Shown: positions 10,301 through 21,035 of the stretch, piece after piece
Numbering within the stretch: position 1 is the stretch's first letter
How the letters are laid out: the number at the start of each line of letters is the position of its first letter
Source of the DNA: Rhynchopus sp. YZ270_cl-10
Lineage: Eukaryota > Euglenozoa > Diplonemea > Diplonemida > Diplonemidae
Length of the DNA stretch: 64,000 nt
Direction: 5' to 3'
Assembly (NCBI GenBank): GCA_964035575.1
Contig: OZ037903.1
Coordinates: forward strand, 1,203,001-1,267,000
Made by a program: the position numbers and the translations under genes
Notes under the pieces: generated by a model
Told to the model about the DNA's origin: nothing
Seen by the model: only the letters and a program-made list of their open reading frames with translations
The model's database searches: none

Positions 10301-12153
10301 CAGAAATACGGAGCTTATTGAGTAAAACGGTATGGGTTTCTAACTGGGTTCCTCATAGATCTTTATTAATGGTCTTGGGGGTGACGTGAACGTACTGTAG
10401 TGCCAAAACAATGGGGCTAGGGGTGGGATCTTTTCTTTAATTTGTAAAATTGCAGAAAAATTACGTTTCAAATGGGGAAAAAAAAACGTAAAGGGGGAAA
10501 AAAAGAACTGCAAAAAAAAAAACAAATGACCAATTTTTTTTTTTTGACAGTTTCTGCAAACTGGCAATGTCGTATCCCTTCACTGGAGGTGCAACAAATC
10601 GTTATTATTTTTTTTTGGGCCAATTGTGCTTTCGGAAATTGGTCAACGACCTGTCAGCGACCTGTCAATATCGACCCCCTCCCGGAGCACCAGCCAACCC
10701 CTATTTTTTTGTTACATATTTTTACATCATCTTCGCAATACAGGAAGCAACCATTTCTTTTTTTTTTTTTTTTTTTTGCCACTTTTTTTCATTACTGTAA
10801 CCCCTATTATCAGTGCCGTCCCAGCACCTGTATAATGTCTCGTGGGTAAGTGGGTAAGGGGGGGTTTGTTATACGTCTCGTTTAAGTCTCCACCCCCTTT
10901 TTTTGGGGTTCTTTTTACGGGTTTCAAGGGATTAGGTTTTCATCTTTCCAGATTTTTTTTTTCTTGTGTTGACAGCAGTTGTAGGTGATTCCGCGGAAAC
11001 ATTGCACAACTGTGTCTTTCGATATGTGCATGATGCATGAAAGGCTGCTTCACCTTCGTTTTGTTTTTCCCCCTCCCCAAAACCCCCATCCATTTAACAC
11101 CCCCGTGGAGAGAAAAAAAAAGCTACCATTTTTGCCATCCGCGACAATTTGACTTACAACAGGGCGAGGTTTTATTACTCCCCAACGTGGTTCTTTTTTG
11201 CATGAGCTTGACTGAGATGCGTTTTAGTTTCAACTAATCTTTTTCATCATCATGCGAGCAGGCATCCCAAAGCCGTCTTCTGCACAAGAGGTCTAAAGAT
11301 TTTACCGACTTCATGTTTTTTTTTTTATACCCATAGCAGGAAGGCGCCTGCACATCCACAGCTCTTCTTCTGGAGAAGCCTTTTTCCCTCAACCAAAACC
11401 AATCAAAAAACGCGTAATATATGTTCTGTTGCAACACATGGTTGGATGATCTATGAACGGGGGAGAGATTTTTTTTTACTAACTCTCAGTAAGGTCTCAC
11501 GGACTCTCATAAGCTCTCACAGCCTGTTAACGTGTCTCACGGAGACGATCAGAGATCCACCAAATGGTTCAAATATTTCAAAGGAAAAAATAAAACAAAA
11601 ATACTCCAAAAGCGTTTGGTATAGTGGAGCTCATCCTGGGCGTTCCACACTAATGTGGACCAAGAGAAAAAAATGTGCGGCAGTGCAAATATCGTGTATT
11701 TTGCATGGTAAAAGCAAGGCTTCATTCGAGAGAGGCATTTTGTGTACAATAAAACCTTTGTCTTGTGAGTCTATTTTTTTTTTTTTTGTGTTTTCATCCG
11801 GATGGTATTTTCTTTTTTTTTTTTTTTTGTTGAACTCATTTTGTCCTTTTTTTTTACTTACTTTTTGCCACTTGTTGCCAAGGATATGTTTTGTCTTTTT
11901 GATGAATTGGGTGATGCTTTTTGACAATCCACCTTTCTATTTTAAAAATAAACCCTTTAACCATACATGTGTAAGTGCTGGCGCAAAAAGTGTTGCTAAG
12001 CGTGTCGCCTTTCGTAAAGTTTCTTGTGTTTTTTTTTAACCCTATTTTCAAAACCCCGTTCGTTCCCTTGTGACTGCTTTGTTTTTCATCAGACCGTAGT
12101 CAAAGGGTATGTTACTTTAGCGTCTTCCGGGTTCGATAACCTCATAGCGACAG

Positions 12154-12200
12154 AGTGCCGGTGCCTGCGTCCCAGAGGCGTTTGCGCTATCAACTTCCTA
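12154..12200 (+). other. Small hairpin element, AGTGC class
   Basis: AGTGCC...GGTGCCTGCGTCC, a loop with CAGAGG, then GGCGTTTGCGCT and the tail ATCAACTTCC. The outer arms pair as AGTGC with GCGCT (one G-U type mismatch). It is preceded by GGGTTCGATAACC, a sequence that recurs before a related segment at 48084. Confidence 0.45.
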
Positions 12201-12325
12201 TTTTACTTTTTAAAATCACCTTTTTTTTTTTTGCACTTTCCAACTTCCGTATTTTTTTTCCCCTTTATTATTCGTTGAGTTTCGTTATTGAGGTGACCAG
12301 CGTGCCTCACTGCAGTATTTATTAG

Positions 12326-12376
12326 TCAGTGCCTGCGTCCGCCCGATGAACTAGGCGTTTGCACTTCCAACTTCTT
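12326..12376 (+). other. Small hairpin element, AGTGC class
   Basis: CAGTGCCTGCGTCCGCC, a short loop, then GGCGTTTGCACTTCCAACTT. Outer arms AGTGC/GCACT and inner arms CGCC/GGCG can pair. The 3' tail CCAACTTC is shared with the copies at 33958 and 37684. Confidence 0.6.
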
Positions 12377-12831
12377 TATTAACCAGCAGCCCTCAATTTT
12401 TTTTTCTTTGGTTGTAAGCTCGACTGAGCTGGAAAGACGTACGTCCAGAACCATGTTTCAAGGTCTTTGAGAAGCTGATGGAAACAGAGATGAACCAAAA
12501 GGAATAAAACAAAAGGAAAAAAAGAAAAAAAAAAAAAAAAAAAAAACTGCACACAAACAAATCAATCAGTCTTTATCGACAACCCTTTTACGTTCTTTCC
12601 TTGCTTTTATTGGTGCGGGGTATCATGGGAGAAGCAACCCAGCGAAGGAGTTTTTGAGCTCTTTCTCATGTCATTTATTTTTAAAAACTTTTTCAAAAAA
12701 CAAAATATAAATTGCCTATAATTTGCGAGAGTGTCTTGCGCGCAGAATGACGCTTTGCACCTCGAACCTGTGTTTTTTCTTTCATCCGGGGAGTCGGAGG
12801 TGCCTGTATCAATAAACTTCCATTTTTTAAA

Positions 12832-12868
12832 GATGTGTGCATGTGTTCATGAGAGGCACATTTCATCT
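12832..12868 (+). other. Small hairpin element, GATGTG class
   Basis: AGATGTGTGCATG... leads into a loop with ATGAGAGG, then CACATTTCATCTTACAAG. The arms GATGTG and CACATTTC/CATC pair. The tail TTTCATCTTAC is the same as in the CTAAGC class at 33913. Confidence 0.6.
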
Positions 12869-13190
12869 TACAAGCCCCCATTTTTTTTGCCTGCGCGGTT
12901 TCACCCACCCCTACCCCCACCCCCTAACATAAATAACTAAGGCCGCATATCCACAGACGAGAGGATTATGTTAACAAAGAATGCCCATCACCCCCTTTCA
13001 ATTGAATACAGCGTCTCCGTCACCTGCTCAAGGTCTTCGTCGTATCCTTGGAGCTCCTCTTCAGACTCAAAGAGATCAGGTGCACGTCAGGAAAAAGGAC
13101 ACACCAGACTTTGTATCCCTTCGTACATTCTCATCCTCGTCCCTCAACTTTACGCTCCCCACAACAGGTTTTTTTTTTTTGTTGAAGAAT

Positions 13191-16100
13191 ATGGACCTCT
13201 CAAGCGTGGTCATGGCGAAGCTGGGCTCGACGTCGACACGGGGCAGCCCCACGACGGAGGGCGAGGCATCGTCGTGCGAGGCAGCGTCGACGGCTGCGTC
13301 TGCAGAGGCCACTGCGGCACCGGCAATGCGCCCCGTGCAGGTGTCGCTGTGCGTGCAGCGTGCACACGAGACGGCGTCGCTTGGGATGGTGCTGGGCGAC
13401 GGCTGCGTGGTGCGCAAGGTTGTGAAGGGGTCGCCTGCCTCTGTGGCCGGGGTCATCGCTGGGATGCGCATCACACACGTGAACGGGACGGCAGTCGCAT
13501 CCCCGGGAGACGCAAAGCGTGCGGGCAGTGCCCTGCTTGACCTGCACCTCACGGGCATTGTGGACAGCAGCACCCGCCAGCGTGGCCGTGTGGTGTCGTG
13601 GAACGCACGTGGCTACGGGATGGTTGCCCCAGACGTACCGATCGTGCTGCCCGCAGGACAGGTCTACGCCTCGGACGACCCTGCGCTCTACGTCGGGAAG
13701 CTGTTCTGCCACATCTCGCAGTGTGCGCACGCCCTAGAGGTCAACGCCTCGGTGGAGTTCAACGTGGAGATCGCCCCCGAAGGTCTGCGGGCAGTGGGGG
13801 TACGTCTCTGCAGCACTGTGCCGTCCGGGGTTGACGTGAAGCGCGCAGGGCTGACCAGGACGGTGGAATCGATCCAGTGGTGGAACGTGAACAACCTGCA
13901 CCAGGTAGGGAAGGTGGTGGTGACTGGGGACCGCACTGCACGCACGCTGCAGTACAGCAGGAACGGGGTGGCACGTCCGGCGGTGCGGCAGATGGTGTTC
14001 GACGGGGCGAACGCGGTGCACATGCCGGAGATCGAGAAGACACTGCGGGTGCCGTATGGGCCGGACAGGGTGCGTCTCGTGGCGGCGCTGCGGGAGCTGG
14101 CAGACCGGTGCTTTGTGCAGCACAACTTCCCCTCGCGGGCAGCAGCAGCCTCACTCACCGAGGAGGACAACGAGGCGGAGCAGCGTGGTGGGCGCGGGAG
14201 CGGTGCAATGGTAGCACGCACCACGACGCGCCTCTGGATTGGGTGGCTCACACCGACGCTGGCCTCGCGCCCGGCACAGCTGCGGCGTGCCGTGGAGGAG
14301 CTGCTGGAGGGACACAAGGTCGAGTCTGTGCGGGAGTGCCCTGTGCAGGACAAGCTGGCTGTCATCGTGACGCTTGCCGGGAACCGCGGGGTGACGCTGA
14401 TGCAGGTGTGTGAACTGAACATGCGGGAGCACGCTGGCGGGGTGCGGGTGACCATTGACGATGCGGGGAGCCGCAGCACCAGGACTGCCACTCACACGAG
14501 CAGCACCACCGCCGCAAAGGCTGGCGCAGACATGGGCCGTGTTGAGCTTGCAGTGACAGTAACCCTGCCACGTGACCTCACTTGCGTGTCCTCTTCAGCA
14601 TCAGCAGCACCACAGAAGAAGATGAAGATGCTGCACACACGCATCGGTGTGCGCCTGGACAGCACCTGCCGCATTGCCGAGGTGATACCAGGGTCTGCCG
14701 CCTCTGTGGCAGGCATGTGCCCCTCGATGCAGGTGGAGCAGGTCGCAGGGCAGGCTGTGTCGACGCCAGCGGACGTTGAGGCTGTGCTTGCTGCACACCA
14801 CAGCAAGGACAAAGCAGTGGGCGTTGCTGTGGTGGCCTCGATGGACAGCAGCGGCTTCGTGGGTGGCCGTGTAGAGTCGTGGTCGGACCGTGGGGGTGTG
14901 CTGGTGCCCGATGTGCCGGTCTTCGTGCCTGCAGGCGTGCTGCCGGCGTCGCCATCGTCTGCGGTGTACATTGGGGATGTGCTGTGTGCGCCTGCAGCGC
15001 TGCCTGCAGGTGTGCGCAGCCTTGCTCCAGGCCAGCCTGTGGCGTTCAGGGTGCACTACCAGGGCGGGCGGATGCGTGCGCTCGCCGTGCGTGCTGCTAA
15101 GGAGGGCGCGCGTCTGCAGGAGGTGGCAGAGGCCGCACAGCGCAACGTGCGCGCCGGCTCGGACATGGCACGTGTCGTGAACCACGCCCCGAAGATCTGC
15201 ATGATGCACCTTGGGGGGAAGTGCAGGAAGCTGGATGCTAGCAAGGTCAAGACAAACCAGACTGCAGCCGCACACGCACAGGGGGGTATGTTACCGAGGT
15301 GTTCGGGTGGGGTGCACGTGGACCTCCCTGGAACGTCTTCCCAGTCTCCTTCTCCGCCCCCCGTTCACGCAAAAACATCTTCTAAGGCCGATGAGAAGGA
15401 GCTGGAGGCCGAGTCCCTGAGAAAGGTGCTGACACGTGTGAGCCCCGCAAAGCTGCAGCTGCTGCAGCAGCAGGTGGCGGAGGCGGCGAAGGGATCCCAC
15501 AGCTGGTGCGGCGGGCAGGAAATGCAGGTGCAGGAGGCGTGGCAGCTAAAGAACGAGGCGCTCGAGTTCCGCTTCCGTGCGACGGAGTACAACATGCGGC
15601 AGGCGACGGGGCGTGCGCCAGACATGATTGAAGGCTTCCACGGGACTGCGGAGGCGAATGTGCTGAGCATCGCAGTGCACGGTTTCGACCCCTTGCGGCG
15701 GGCGGGACAGGTCTTCGGGGCCGGCGAGTACTTTGCGAAGAACCCGAACGTGTCGGTCGGGTACTGCCACGGCGGGGCGTACATGTTCCTGTGCGGGCTG
15801 ATTCTCGGGGCGGCGGACGTGGACCACACGTGGGTGCAGGACATGGGGTACTACGTGATGAAGCAGCAGGGCGGGAACATCCAGTGCCTGCCGCGCTACC
15901 TGATCCGCTTTGCACCTGAGGCGTGCCCCGAGGCGCGGCTTGGGAAGGCACTTGCACAGTTTGGCGGTGAGGCAGACGATGCGGAGGCGACGCTGCGCAA
16001 GATGGGTGAGGACCAGCGTGGTGGTGTGGAGGCGTGCAAGGGGCGTGTCGACGCAACGATGATGGCGGCGCACACCCGCTGCCTGTGGATGGGGTGGCTG

Positions 16101-17186
16101 GACCCGGAGCTGGGACACGACGACGCTGCAGTGGAGGCGAGTGTGCGCACGTTTCTTGCCGGACACAAGGTGGTGATGGTAAAGCCGGAGCGCAACGGGG
16201 CGCGTGTTGGTGCGTTTGTCGAGCTTGCGGCGGCGGTGGGGCAGGCGCAGCTGGCGGAGCTGAACACACGTCCGTACGGCGCACGCGGGTTGCGCATCTC
16301 TGTCGACGACGCACAGCCGGGGAACGCGTTCCTGGCGCAGCGCAGGTGCCCGAAGCTGTGTGGTCCGGGGAAGTACTGCCGCGGGTGGAACCTGAATGGA
16401 CACCACGACTGGACGGAGACGTGCTCGTTCCGGCACTCGCCCGACATGTTTGTGACGTACGGGGCGCAGCTGCAGTACGAGACACTGCGACGAGGGACGG
16501 CGAAGTACGACGAACTTGCGGAGGTGGCACGCAAAGGACTTGGCGTGGTGACAGGTGTGCGGCGTGTGATCAACACAAAGCAGGAGCAGGCGTACGAGTC
16601 GCGGCGGTCGTTCCAGCAGGCGAAGAACGGGTACGTGGCGGAGAAGGAGCTGTGGCACGGGACGGCCTGCTCTGTGCTCGACACGCTTCTTGAGGGCGGC
16701 CTGCAGTGCCCGTCTGACACACTTGCGAGCGACGCGTGCCCGCGCTCTGGGAAGAAGGGGCTGTCGACAACGCTGTGCGGGACGGCGTGCACGCACTGCA
16801 CAGAGAAGCACAGCTGGGGGATGTGCCACATGTTTGGGCTTGGGATCTACCTTGCTGACGACGCAGCCAAGTCGCACCGCTACGTCCGCCCGCAGGGGCG
16901 GCAGCACTCGCTGGTGCGGTGCCGGGTGAACCTCGGGAGCCCGTACATGATTGAGGGGAACCTGCAGGAGCAGCACGGCCTGCACAACGTTGTGCGCTGT
17001 GTCGACCCTAGTGCGCACGTCGACTCCTCGCCGCACGAGTGGGACGCCCTGCGTGGCCACGACTCTTACTTCGTCAAGGGGCTGGGCCACAAGGCAAAGC
17101 ACGGCTTCGGGGTCATCAACAATGAGTTTGTGGTCTTCCACCCAGCCCAGGTTCTCCCGCTGTACGTTGTTGACTACAAGTGTTAA
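13191..17186 (+). CDS. Multidomain PDZ / cold-shock-like / CCCH / double-PARP protein
   Basis: The start is ATG 13191 (MDLSSVVMAKLG), 13 bp after a T tract; this gives 1,331 residues. The open frame back to 12981 is leader. In order: PDZ-like domain (~49-122), cold-shock-like barrel with GRVVSWNARGYGMV (~130-208), RRM-like segment beginning TTRLWIGWL (~345-420), second PDZ-like (~478-552), second cold-shock-like (~555-635), Cys/His segment (~668-696), PARP catalytic domain (~780-908; HGT at 817, GAGEYFAKN ~842), second RRM-like segment (~957-1040), CCCH finger with C-x3-H (TETCSFRH, ~1052-1084), and C-terminal PARP domain (~1110-1331; HGT at 1156, GLGIYLAD ~1217, NNEFVVF ~1310). PARPs transfer ADP-ribose from NAD+. 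The C-terminal domain keeps an H-Y-E triad. The first has Tyr where Glu is expected, so it is probably mono-transferring or inactive. RNA binding is inferred from the CCCH, RRM-like and cold-shock-like parts. Confidence 0.88.
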   Translation: MDLSSVVMAKLGSTSTRGSPTTEGEASSCEAASTAASAEATAAPAMRPVQVSLCVQRAHETASLGMVLGDGCVVRKVVKGSPASVAGVIAGMRITHVNGTAVASPGDAKRAGSALLDLHLTGIVDSSTRQRGRVVSWNARGYGMVAPDVPIVLPAGQVYASDDPALYVGKLFCHISQCAHALEVNASVEFNVEIAPEGLRAVGVRLCSTVPSGVDVKRAGLTRTVESIQWWNVNNLHQVGKVVVTGDRTARTLQYSRNGVARPAVRQMVFDGANAVHMPEIEKTLRVPYGPDRVRLVAALRELADRCFVQHNFPSRAAAASLTEEDNEAEQRGGRGSGAMVARTTTRLWIGWLTPTLASRPAQLRRAVEELLEGHKVESVRECPVQDKLAVIVTLAGNRGVTLMQVCELNMREHAGGVRVTIDDAGSRSTRTATHTSSTTAAKAGADMGRVELAVTVTLPRDLTCVSSSASAAPQKKMKMLHTRIGVRLDSTCRIAEVIPGSAASVAGMCPSMQVEQVAGQAVSTPADVEAVLAAHHSKDKAVGVAVVASMDSSGFVGGRVESWSDRGGVLVPDVPVFVPAGVLPASPSSAVYIGDVLCAPAALPAGVRSLAPGQPVAFRVHYQGGRMRALAVRAAKEGARLQEVAEAAQRNVRAGSDMARVVNHAPKICMMHLGGKCRKLDASKVKTNQTAAAHAQGGMLPRCSGGVHVDLPGTSSQSPSPPPVHAKTSSKADEKELEAESLRKVLTRVSPAKLQLLQQQVAEAAKGSHSWCGGQEMQVQEAWQLKNEALEFRFRATEYNMRQATGRAPDMIEGFHGTAEANVLSIAVHGFDPLRRAGQVFGAGEYFAKNPNVSVGYCHGGAYMFLCGLILGAADVDHTWVQDMGYYVMKQQGGNIQCLPRYLIRFAPEACPEARLGKALAQFGGEADDAEATLRKMGEDQRGGVEACKGRVDATMMAAHTRCLWMGWLDPELGHDDAAVEASVRTFLAGHKVVMVKPERNGARVGAFVELAAAVGQAQLAELNTRPYGARGLRISVDDAQPGNAFLAQRRCPKLCGPGKYCRGWNLNGHHDWTETCSFRHSPDMFVTYGAQLQYETLRRGTAKYDELAEVARKGLGVVTGVRRVINTKQEQAYESRRSFQQAKNGYVAEKELWHGTACSVLDTLLEGGLQCPSDTLASDACPRSGKKGLSTTLCGTACTHCTEKHSWGMCHMFGLGIYLADDAAKSHRYVRPQGRQHSLVRCRVNLGSPYMIEGNLQEQHGLHNVVRCVDPSAHVDSSPHEWDALRGHDSYFVKGLGHKAKHGFGVINNEFVVFHPAQVLPLYVVDYKC

Positions 17187-18268
17187 TGGGTTTAGAACGA
17201 CCATTTGAAAAAAGGTGGCAACTAACAGCACCAATAATATCAACTACAATGCCACCTGGCACTATCCCATCGATTTTATGAGTTTTATTATGAAAAATAA
17301 TGCAAAACAAAACATACAAAGAAGAGGCTGTGTGTGGTTTTCCTGCTTTGGTGTGCCTGCGTCCGCAGAGACGTTTGCACTTCCTACATCACTTTGATTC
17401 AGGGTAGGGTTCCTCTCAAAGGATTCTGTTTCTCTTTTGGTTTGAATTTGGTTTTGCCTTTTTTGGTTTTCTTCTTCTTTGCTTTTGAAACGCTGATCTT
17501 AAGTACGCATATTTATGCTTTCCCTTACCTTCCATATTTTTTGTTCTTCTTTCTGTGTTGTGTAGGATTGAGTGTGTGGTTGTTGCTGTGGTGATGTGGG
17601 CAGTCTTTTTGGCACATTCATCTCCCCCCTCATTTTTCTTCCCCTTCCCTGTGCACCACGTGTACCAGGTCTAACCCTCTTTTTTCCCACCTGCCGCCAG
17701 CTCTCCTCATCAGGCAATATCGTTTGTCTTTTGAGGGGTGCTGTTGCTGCTGCAGAGTGAAACTACATAATATCCAATATCCTTAAGGGGAGGGAGAGCG
17801 AACTTGACATGCAGAGAGAATAGAGAGCCCACCTTTTTTGTACGCACCACACAGCAAATATCACAGCCTTTGTTCACACAGTTTTGTGCGCTAAAACGTG
17901 CACAAGACCAAGCTACAAAAAAAACAACAGCACGGCAATTTGAATTTGAGGAATATGTTGACAAACACAAGTTACAGAGAATACAGTGACACCCACTCTG
18001 TCTTTTGGACTACCAGTGGCTACAAAGCTTCGGCAAAACTGTGGACAATTTTTTTTTTCTACCATCGTCCTGAAGTACGGACGAGGACGGATGCTTTATT
18101 TTTCATTCAGCAACAAAACGACAAATAAAGAGGGCTTTTAACGTTCAGATCCATTGTTTACCACCAATCTTTTGCCCCCTCCAAAAAACCCACTTCACGC
18201 AACACTCCAGGTGGGGAACACGGAGTCACACCCTCCCCCCCTCTCCACCCACCCCACACTCTTTTCCA
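17187..18268. other. Intergenic region upstream of CEP164-like gene
   Basis: It is pyrimidine-rich with T runs, a hairpin of the AGTGC class at 17351-17386, and a C/T-rich leader (18228-18268, CCCCCCTCTCCACCCACCCC) directly before the next ATG. No gene or RNA is recognised. Confidence 0.55.
17351..17386 (+). other. Small hairpin element, short AGTGC-class variant
   Basis: GTGTGCCTGCGTCCGCAGAG then ACGTTTGCACTTCC. The GTGC and GCAC arms pair, and CCTGCGTCCG and GTTTGCACTT are kept, but the loop is shorter than at 37684. Confidence 0.45.
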
Positions 18269-21035
18269 ATGACCACCACTGAGCACCCCTCGGACACACA
18301 AATGGAAGCACCCAACGTTGAAGAGATCGAGGCCACCCCTGTGGACACTACCCCTGCCCCTGTGCCTGCATCTGCACCGGTTGCCACCTCGCTTGAGGAG
18401 GTGGCGCACCAACTGGGGCTGGACCTGCCTGGGGATAACGACCTATTGTGGATTGCTCGCGAACGCACGGAAACTGCGACCCCTGCAGAGTGGGAGAGCT
18501 TTGCCTCGGATGGGTCAGTGTACTACCGCAACACAGAGACGAATGTCAGCACCTGGGAGCATCCACTGGACACACAGTACCGACGCCTCGCACAGCAACA
18601 TAAGGCACGCAGGACTGCAGGGCTTCCGTTCAAATCCTCGAAGGACGATTTGATGCAGCAGTTCGAAGGCCGTCCACAGGGCCGTGCAGGACGGTCTCTG
18701 CCTTCCGCCCTTCATATCGAGGAGGAAGCGGACCTCAGCCTCGAGCATGAGTCGGAGACCATGACACTCAATTTTGAGGAGTTCGAAAGCTTTGCACATC
18801 CACGCGCAGAGGACGGCTTGCCGGACACCTTGGCGCAAGCTTTGAATCATGCCACCGCAAAGAAGGAGCTGCGCGAACGCTACAAAGTTGTACAGGACCT
18901 CGCAAGGGAGACCCTCAAGCCACGCCCCGCAGCACCCAGCCCTCTCAAGGGGCTGGCGAACGCACTCAGCCCCATCGTCCTTGGGAAGGTCCGCCCTTCG
19001 CCTCTCATGGCCGCAGCGCCGGTCTCACCACCAAACATCCTGAGCCCCACCTCCCTCGTCATGTCACCCCCAGCACAGCCCCCTGCCCTTCCCCTCAAGA
19101 ACCACCCTACCACCCCATCCAAGCCACATTCCACCTCTACTCCACGAACCCGTTCACCGCGTCGATCGCCCAAAACGGATTTAGATCCTCTTGATGTGAC
19201 GATGGAGGCAGAGCGAGAGTTGTTCTTTGGGAAGCGTGCTGACACGGTGCCGATGTTGCCTCTTGTGGATGATGTGGATGATGTGGAGGTGGAGGGGGTG
19301 GAAGAGGAGGACGATGTAGTGCGTGCGAAGGAGCAGGAGATGGAAGGCCTTCGTTTGGAGCTGCAGGAAATCCAGCAGCAGCATGCAGACTTTGTGAAGG
19401 AGTCGGGGGATGCGCAGGAGGCTGAGAAGAGGCGGCTGCGGGATGCACATCAAGCTGCCTTGGAGGACGCGCAAGATTCAGAACAAAGCGCGCGGAGCAG
19501 CCAGAAACGCGAGCTTGCACGAAGCACCCGAGAGTGGGAGGCACGGCTCCAGGAGGAGAGGGAACGCCACAAGACAGAGATCACAGAGGAGCTTGACGGT
19601 GCCTTTGTCATGTGGCGGCGGGGCCTCGGTGCACGCTTTGATATGCACAAGCTATTAGTAGACTGTGCGACCGACGAAACGAAGGCACGCATCGCACTAA
19701 CAAAACAGAGCCACACCGCGTACAGCACCCTCCACGAGAGCATCCTGGCCAGCATCGAGCACATTGGGCACATCGCAGCACCGCCGCCGCTCACAGACGA
19801 CGAACACGACGACGAAGTGCTCTACGACAGCAGCTGCGACGTCGAAGCTGTCCCGGAAGCTGTCCCCGCAACAGAAGCCCTCATCCCCTTCGAGTCCTCA
19901 TCCCGAAAAGACATCGAAACAGTCGCACTGCAAGATCTCGCCGCACTGCAGGCATTGGCCTGCAGGTTGGCAGCGGACTTCAGTGTAGAGGTATCTGAGG
20001 AGGGGGATGTGGAGGAGGTGGAGGTGGGCGGGAAGGTGGCGGAAACAGCAGCACTCTTGTCGCAGTGTGAGTCGAAGATCTTTGAGGCCGCGTCGCAGCT
20101 GAAGGGGGTGCGGGAGAAGCAGCAGCAGCAACGTCAAGAACAACAGCAACAACAGCAACGACAGCAACGACAGGAAGAGATGCACACAGCGGTCCACATC
20201 CCTCCCTCTCCCGTTGCGTCGGCTTCTGCGGAGGTGGACACCGTGCGAGAGGTGTGGCAGCCACAACCCATTGCAGAGAGAGAGCACGCAGCCGCCGTGG
20301 TGCAAGAGGAACCCACCTTTGTGCACACCCTCCCCCGCCATGAGGCGCTGCAGGTCTGTGCGGTGCTGTCCTCGGCGGGCGAGGCGCGGGCGGTGCTTGC
20401 GCGGAGTGAAGCTGCAGAGAGGCTTTCGTTGAAGCGTGTGCAGATTGCGGAGATGGCGGGGTGGTGTCTTGTGCAGGAGGCACAGAGGAGGGAGCGTGCG
20501 CATGAGAGGCTTGCTGCGGCTGTTGCTGCGACTCCGCCACCGGTCAGGACGCCTGCAACACTGACACCCCCGCTGTGTGCGGACGTTACGCCGTATGCAC
20601 ACAAAGAGCGAGAGGTGGTTGCTGCCTCCCCGTTGCCAACGAGGCGTGGTGGTGATGGTGGTGGTATGACTACAGAAGCATCATGCCGCTTCAAGGAACG
20701 CATCAACGAGGAGAAACTGCTGTTGAAGGCAAGGCGGCGGGTTGTGGAGGCACAGTTGGTATGGGAACACTACACACATCTCATTTTCTGCAAACAAAAC
20801 CACACAGGCCGAAGTTGCTGCCCTGCGCAAGGTGGACGGCGGACGTGACGTGCACGCAACAGAGGCAGCGCTCCTGCAGGAGGTCGACAAGGTGCGGTGG
20901 GATGAGGCGCTCCTGCAGCAGTCCATCGTACGCTTCAACGAAGCCCTCAACGAGGCGAGGCGTGCCCGTGGGAAGAAGGTCAGCTGGGGTGTGCACAAGG
21001 TGCGCCGTGTGGAGGAGATGTCTCGTTTGCGATGA
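18269..21035 (+). CDS. CEP164: CEP164-like WW-domain centriolar appendage protein (two exons)
   Basis: Exon 1 is 18269-20758 and exon 2 is 20808-21035, joined in frame to give 905 residues. Residues ~45-118 read LGLDLPGDNDLLWIARE..., a WW domain (W75, W96, P99; WEHPLD) and DTQYRRLAQQHKARR. This layout closely follows the N-terminus of CEP164, where the WW domain and flanking helices anchor distal appendages of the mother centriole and recruit TTBK2 to start ciliogenesis. The rest is Pro/Ser-rich then long, charged, helical coiled coil with acidic clusters (~335-350) and poly-Gln (~617-630), again CEP164-like. Reading through the intron would give a premature stop at 20848 and lose the conserved-looking coiled-coil tail (AEVAALRKVDGG...), which supports splicing. 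It implies a flagellated organism. Confidence 0.8.
20759..20807 (+). other. 49-nt GT-AG spliceosomal intron in CEP164-like gene
   Basis: The 5' site is TTG|GTATGG and the 3' site is CCACACAG|GCC, phase 0. The upstream frame stops 41 nt after the 3' site unless the intron is removed, while the downstream frame continues the helical protein for 75 more residues. The intron is very short, A/C-rich, and the only cis-intron I can support in the window. Confidence 0.8.

Larger units (their letters stand above)
9907..13190. other. Intergenic region with poly-T tracts, small hairpins and a poly-A repeat
   Basis: No gene is supported. There are long homopolymer T and A runs (10280, 10758, 11768, 11812, 12524), a poly-A-tailed dispersed repeat (10207-10300), and several members of the small-hairpin family (12154, 12326, 12832). 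The last ~60 bp before the next gene run from a pyrimidine tract ending in CAG (13167-13178) to a T tract and AAG just ahead of the ATG, a plausible splice-acceptor context. Confidence 0.6.

Noticed and set aside
11446-12039. 197-codon frame
   Set aside because: Phe/Lys-rich translation of T- and A-runs, no conserved feature.
15286-15386. GTATGT...TCTAAG as an intron in the PARP gene
   Set aside because: Removing 101 nt (or 59 nt to the earlier CAG) breaks the frame, whereas reading through stays open, so it is kept as coding.
15382-17243. Long minus-strand frames (382 and 565 codons) opposite the PARP gene
   Set aside because: Antisense shadows of GC-rich coding DNA; Arg/Pro/His-rich and without domains.
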